Assembly (NCBI GenBank): GCA_023248535.1
Contig: JAHFEJ010000007.1
Location: forward strand, 18,105-62,408
Source: Nitrospinales bacterium
GTDB lineage: Bacteria > Nitrospinota_A > UBA7883 > JACRGQ01
Length of the DNA stretch: 44,304 nucleotides
Direction of reading: 5' to 3'
The notes below the pieces were generated by a model. That model saw only the letters and a program-made list of their open reading frames with translations. It searched no databases and was not told the DNA's origin. A program made the position numbers and the translations under genes. Positions 40,882 to 44,304 of this stretch are shown in pieces (within the stretch, counting starts at the first letter, position 1; every line of letters starts with the position of its first letter).

Positions 40882-41964
40882 TTACTTAAACACGCCGGGA
40901 TTAATAAACGGAAGTTTGCAAACCCGCGCGGGCAACTGCTTGCCGCGGATATCCACCGCAATGGTTGCGCCGGGTGAAACCCCCTTATCTGCCGCAATAT
41001 ATCCGATTCCAATCGGCTTTTGCAAAGACGGTGAGAACGTGCCGCTGGTGACCGTTCCCGCCGGAACGCCGTCTACCAACAGCGGGAACCCCTGGCGGGG
41101 AATATTCTTCCCCTCCAGCGTGAACGCGATCTTCTTCCGCGCCGGGATAAGCCCCTCCAGCGCCTCCTTGCCGATGAATTCGTGATCCATCTTCACCACC
41201 CAGCGCAACCCCGCCGTCAGCGGGTCGATATCGGCCTCCAATTCGTGCCCGTACAGCGAGTAGCCCGCCTCTATCCGCAACAGGTCGCGCGCGGCCAACC
41301 CGCACGGGGCAATGCCGGCCTCTTTGCCGGCGGCCATCAGCGCATCCCACAACGCCACGGTTTTTTCGGCGGGGACCATCAGCTCCACGCCATCCTCGCC
41401 GGTATAGCCGGTGCGGGAAACGATCACCTCGGCCCCTTCGAACGAAGCCAAGGCGAAATGGTAATACTTCAATTCTTTAGGGAACGTGATCACCGCGCTG
41501 GCAATGACCGCCGCTTTGGGACCCTGCAGCGCCAGCAGGCCGAAATCGGCCGAGCGGTTCTGCACCGTCACCCGCGCCCCGTCCGTGTGCGACGCCATCC
41601 ACACATAATCCTTTTCGCAATTCCCCGCGTTGACGATCAGCAGCCAGCTTTGCGGCCCCAGGCGGTAAACCAGCAAGTCGTCGAGGGCGTTCCCATTTTC
41701 ATCGCACATTACGGAATAGAGCACCTGCCCCGCCGCCATGCCGGCGACGTTGTTGGTTTGGATGCTGTTGACGTACGCGGTGGCATCGGGGCCGCTGATA
41801 AACACTTCGCCCATATGGCACACATCGAACAGCCCGGCACGTTGGCGCACCGCCTCATGTTCCGCGATCACCCCCGCGTACTGCACCGGCATTTCCCAGC
41901 CGCCGAACGGCACGATCCGCGCTCCCAGCGCCACGTGCCGGTCATACAACACCGTCCGCTTCAT
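40882..41964 (-). CDS. gcvT: aminomethyltransferase (glycine cleavage T protein)
   Basis: A 360-residue folate enzyme that releases ammonia and makes 5,10-methylene-THF. [20 protein letters not shown] at the start and [16 protein letters not shown] near 188 are diagnostic; the Asp in [10 protein letters not shown] is in the expected place (about 95). Overlaps the yjbQ stop (TAATG). Confidence 0.96.
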   Translation of the reverse strand: MKRTVLYDRHVALGARIVPFGGWEMPVQYAGVIAEHEAVRQRAGLFDVCHMGEVFISGPDATAYVNSIQTNNVAGMAAGQVLYSVMCDENGNALDDLLVYRLGPQSWLLIVNAGNCEKDYVWMASHTDGARVTVQNRSADFGLLALQGPKAAVIASAVITFPKELKYYHFALASFEGAEVIVSRTGYTGEDGVELMVPAEKTVALWDALMAAGKEAGIAPCGLAARDLLRIEAGYSLYGHELEADIDPLTAGLRWVVKMDHEFIGKEALEGLIPARKKIAFTLEGKNIPRQGFPLLVDGVPAGTVTSGTFSPSLQKPIGIGYIAADKGVSPGATIAVDIRGKQLPARVCKLPFINPGVFK

Positions 41965-42377
41965 TATTCCCCCATTGCCTTTACGATAATCCGTTTCTTG
42001 CGCTGGCCGTCAAACTCGGCATAAAAGACCCGCTGCCACGGTCCCAGATCAAGCCGCCCGCCCGTCACCGGCACGATCACCTGATGGTGCACCAGCATCG
42101 ATTTCAGGTGGGCGTCGCCGTTGGTCTCGCCGGTGCGGTGGTGCAGGTAATCGATGTTGAAAGGGGCCAGCTTTTCCAGCCAGGCATCCATATCCTGTAT
42201 CAGGCCGTCTTCCGCGTCGTTCACGTACACCCCGGCGGTGATGTGCATGGCCGATACCAGGATCATCCCCTCTTTGATGCCGCTTTTTTTCAGCATGTCA
42301 TCCACCTTGCCGGTGATATCGATATATTCGCGCTTTCGGCTGGTGTTGAAGGTGAAGTATTCCGTGGTGGCTTTCAT
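41964..42377 (-). CDS. yjbQ: YjbQ-family (UPF0047) protein
   Basis: A 137-residue UPF0047 protein. [19 protein letters not shown] near 46 and [18 protein letters not shown] near 112 are characteristic, with His residues ([15 protein letters not shown]) in the conserved site. Some members show weak thiamine-phosphate synthase activity; the true role is open. It leads the gcv operon, an unusual place, with its stop overlapping gcvT. Confidence 0.9.
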   Translation of the reverse strand: MKATTEYFTFNTSRKREYIDITGKVDDMLKKSGIKEGMILVSAMHITAGVYVNDAEDGLIQDMDAWLEKLAPFNIDYLHHRTGETNGDAHLKSMLVHHQVIVPVTGGRLDLGPWQRVFYAEFDGQRKKRIIVKAMGE

Positions 42378-42427
42378 CGTCCGGCCCTTTGCGTCGCGCG
42401 CATTTAATTATCCGTTTACGGTTCTCC

Positions 42428-42496
42428 GCCCGCGCTATCCATGGGATAAAGCGGGCCAAGGTGCAAAATCTTACCCCCAAAGCCCCGCGCTGGCAA
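42428..42496 (-). promoter_or_regulatory. promoter and leader hairpin of the yjbQ-gcv operon
   Basis: On the minus strand TTGCCA (42491-42496) and TAAGAT (42468-42473) are 17 bases apart. In the leader, GCCCGC..TATCC-AT-GGGATA..GCGGGC (42428-42456) forms a long hairpin. It does not show the conserved cores of a glycine riboswitch. The rest of the 150-base gap is featureless. Confidence 0.5.
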
Positions 42497-42527
42497 CGGT
42501 AATTATCGCCGTGGCCGCAAAACGAAT

Positions 42528-44304
42528 TTATCCGATGAACCTTCTTATTCGCGGGAAGAAGTCTTCCATATCGATCCTGTTCTTGGTCACGAAATCGTCA
42601 CCGCCGAATTTGAACACCGTATCCCGTATTTCCATGCCATATTCGCCGCTGACCACGATCACCGGTATATCCTTGGTATCGGGCGTCCCTTTGATCCGCT
42701 TTAACAACTCGATCCCGTCCATCACCGCCATCTTGATGTCGGTGATGACCAGATTGGGCCGGATGCTGGCGATCATATCCAGCGCGTCCTTCCCATTCTC
42801 CGCCTCGAGGATATCCGCGTTCAGCTCCCGCAAACGATGCATTTGGAGATACCGGGAGTGCGTGTCGTCGTCCACAAGAAGTATCTTGGGGCGGACGTAG
42901 GGGAGGCTAAGGCTGAAGAGGCTCCCCTTGCCGGGTTCGCTGTCGACCTTCAAGCCGCCGCCGTGAAGATCCATAATGCTTTTAACCAGCGGCAGGCCGA
43001 AACCGGTACCGGTCTCGCCGGCGGTTCCGGTGGTGGATGTCTTTTTCTCGAACCTGAAAAGATCGCCCAGAATATTGGGTTTGATGCCCGGCCCGGTATC
43101 CCGCACACAAATTACCGGCGCGTCCCCTCTCACGGCGGCGATGGTTATGCGGTCGCCGCTCTTGCAGAACTTGATGGCGTTGGTGACGAGATTCTGTACC
43201 GCCTCGGTCAGCAGGGTCTTATCGCCATAAATACGGTAGTTCGCCGGTATTATGTTCTCCAGCTCAATCCCCTTTTGCGCCGCCACGCCGGCATAATTGG
43301 CGGCCATCATCGCGCCCAGATATTCCGCATCGAAAAACTGCCGGTTCAGTTTCAGTTGGCCCGTCTCGAACCTGCTTATCGTCAAAAGGTCATCGATGAG
43401 ATGAACCATCGCGTCTCCTGATTCCGCCGCCCTGTCCAATATCAGTTTCGCGCCGTCGCTTAACGGCTCGCCATGATCATGGCGCACCAACTTCAGAAAT
43501 CCGATCATCGAGGCCAGCGGAGTCTTCAGGTCATGGGACACCATGGCAATGAACTTGTCCTTCAGTTTGGTCGCTTCTTCCGCGGCTTCTTTGGCGGCTT
43601 TCAATTCCGTTTCCGCCTTCTTTTGTTCGGAAAGGTCGGTTATGGCCCCAATGATCTTTTTTCGGTCATTTTCATAAAACACGCCGGAATATATCGTTGC
43701 CGGAAAAACCGATCCATCTTTCTTTTTCAAGTAACGCAGAGGGACTTGAATGGATTTTCCTTCGATAACGGCGTTTACGGCGGCATCGGTTTTTTCCGCC
43801 TCCGCGGAAATATCCCTTGGCGTCAGGGAAAGCAGTTCTTCTTTCGTATATCCAAATAGTTTCAAGCTGGCTGAATTGGCGTCCTCATACCGCAAGGTTT
43901 CAGCGTCGAAGACCACAACCGCGTTCGACGTATTTTCAAAAAATCCCCGGTACCGTTCCTCGCTTTTTCTGAGCGCATCTTCGGCGCGCTTTTGCCTGGT
44001 CAAATCGCGCACGGCGGTAATCCTCACGGGCCTCCCATTCCAAGTGGCGTTTGTGCCATGCACCTCGACGGGGAAACGGGTGCCGTCTTTTTTTATCATG
44101 GTTATTTCATACGGCCTATCGTCTCCGGACGCAAGCCTTTGGAGCACGATTTCCCGGCATTCCGGCGCCGTTATATCCATCACCTTCAACCCCTTAACCT
44201 CGGACAACTCATATCCAAATATACTGGCCAAGGCCCGGTTGCAGGTGATGACTATGCCATTTTCGGAAACGCCAATACCCTCGAATGCCGAGTCCGAAAG
44301 CTGG
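42528..44304 (-). CDS. hybrid sensor kinase (PAS-PAS-HisKA-HATPase-REC), 5' end cut by window edge
   Basis: At least 591 residues; the frame stays open to base 44304, and the segment beyond 44231 (LSDSAFEGIGVSENGIVI) is clearly the start of a PAS domain, so the gene continues outside. Then come the rest of PAS 1, PAS 2 (FFENTSNAVVVFDAETLRYE), a short coiled coil, HisKA with SHDLKTP (phospho-His), an ATPase domain with NLVTNAIKF and GTGFGLPLVK, and a C-terminal receiver (ILLVDDDTHSR, phospho-Asp in VITDIKM). The receiver at the tail suggests internal phosphotransfer. No membrane helix is seen in the part present. Confidence 0.92.
   Translation of the reverse strand, partial: QLSDSAFEGIGVSENGIVITCNRALASIFGYELSEVKGLKVMDITAPECREIVLQRLASGDDRPYEITMIKKDGTRFPVEVHGTNATWNGRPVRITAVRDLTRQKRAEDALRKSEERYRGFFENTSNAVVVFDAETLRYEDANSASLKLFGYTKEELLSLTPRDISAEAEKTDAAVNAVIEGKSIQVPLRYLKKKDGSVFPATIYSGVFYENDRKKIIGAITDLSEQKKAETELKAAKEAAEEATKLKDKFIAMVSHDLKTPLASMIGFLKLVRHDHGEPLSDGAKLILDRAAESGDAMVHLIDDLLTISRFETGQLKLNRQFFDAEYLGAMMAANYAGVAAQKGIELENIIPANYRIYGDKTLLTEAVQNLVTNAIKFCKSGDRITIAAVRGDAPVICVRDTGPGIKPNILGDLFRFEKKTSTTGTAGETGTGFGLPLVKSIMDLHGGGLKVDSEPGKGSLFSLSLPYVRPKILLVDDDTHSRYLQMHRLRELNADILEAENGKDALDMIASIRPNLVITDIKMAVMDGIELLKRIKGTPDTKDIPVIVVSGEYGMEIRDTVFKFGGDDFVTKNRIDMEDFFPRIRRFIG

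Noticed and set aside
42378-42467. glycine riboswitch before the gcv operon
   Set aside because: A hairpin is present but the conserved riboswitch core sequences are not recognisable.

Overview
The window is a gene-dense, GC-rich (by eye roughly 58-60 %) stretch of a Gram-negative chromosome. It holds about 42 protein genes, no rRNA, tRNA, CRISPR array or insertion sequence that I can see, and no gap above 300 bases. The host cannot be named from this alone. A cytochrome c maturation CcmE with a CxxxY haem ligand, split glycine dehydrogenase (GcvPA/GcvPB), MglA/roadblock modules, a CW/Cys-rich regulator and flagellar motor genes together suggest a deep-branching diderm of the Desulfobacterota/Nitrospirota/Nitrospinota kind (inference).

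Layout. 1-2345: an RND/MMPL-type exporter (cut by the window edge), a possible 21-residue peptide and a TetR repressor, with three copies of one operator palindrome. 2487-4907: ccmF and ccmE. 5167-8214: mtgA, a long divergent class II aldolase and yajQ. 8233-14279: a six-gene minus-strand operon built around an MglA-type GTPase, three roadblock proteins, a membrane TPR protein and a PATAN protein, divergent from a Ser/Thr kinase with a cyclic-nucleotide-binding domain (14379-15758). 15769-18267: an NtrC-like regulator with an altered sigma54-contact loop, a MarR regulator and a flavin-type oxidoreductase. 18449-20460: era, recO and a PII-like gene. 20471-22628: SQR-like flavoprotein, DsrE-like protein and a Cys-rich MerR regulator. 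22684-25897: fapA, motA, motB and a PilZ protein behind a sigma28-type promoter. 26162-29386: ftsY and a GspD-type secretin. 29554-33472: rpmH, rnpA, yidD, yidC, jag, then a FliA-type sigma factor. 33485-37497: a sensor kinase, endonuclease III and a secreted DUF4124-like protein. 37673-42377: the glycine cleavage operon with a yjbQ gene. 42528-44304: a hybrid sensor kinase cut by the window edge.

The most unusual region is 8233-15758. Its MglA-type GTPase carries a C-terminal domain resembling the N-terminal chaperone domain of SurA/PpiC proteins. Its last gene joins a cytoplasmic PATAN (DUF4388) domain, through one membrane helix, to a domain resembling the head of the major type II secretion pseudopilin GspG. 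With three roadblock proteins and a divergent kinase, this looks like a polarity or envelope signalling module that links cytoplasmic GTPase switching to the periplasm. A second link is visible between a perfect sigma28 -10 box in front of fapA-motA-motB-pilZ and the fliA gene 7 kb away.
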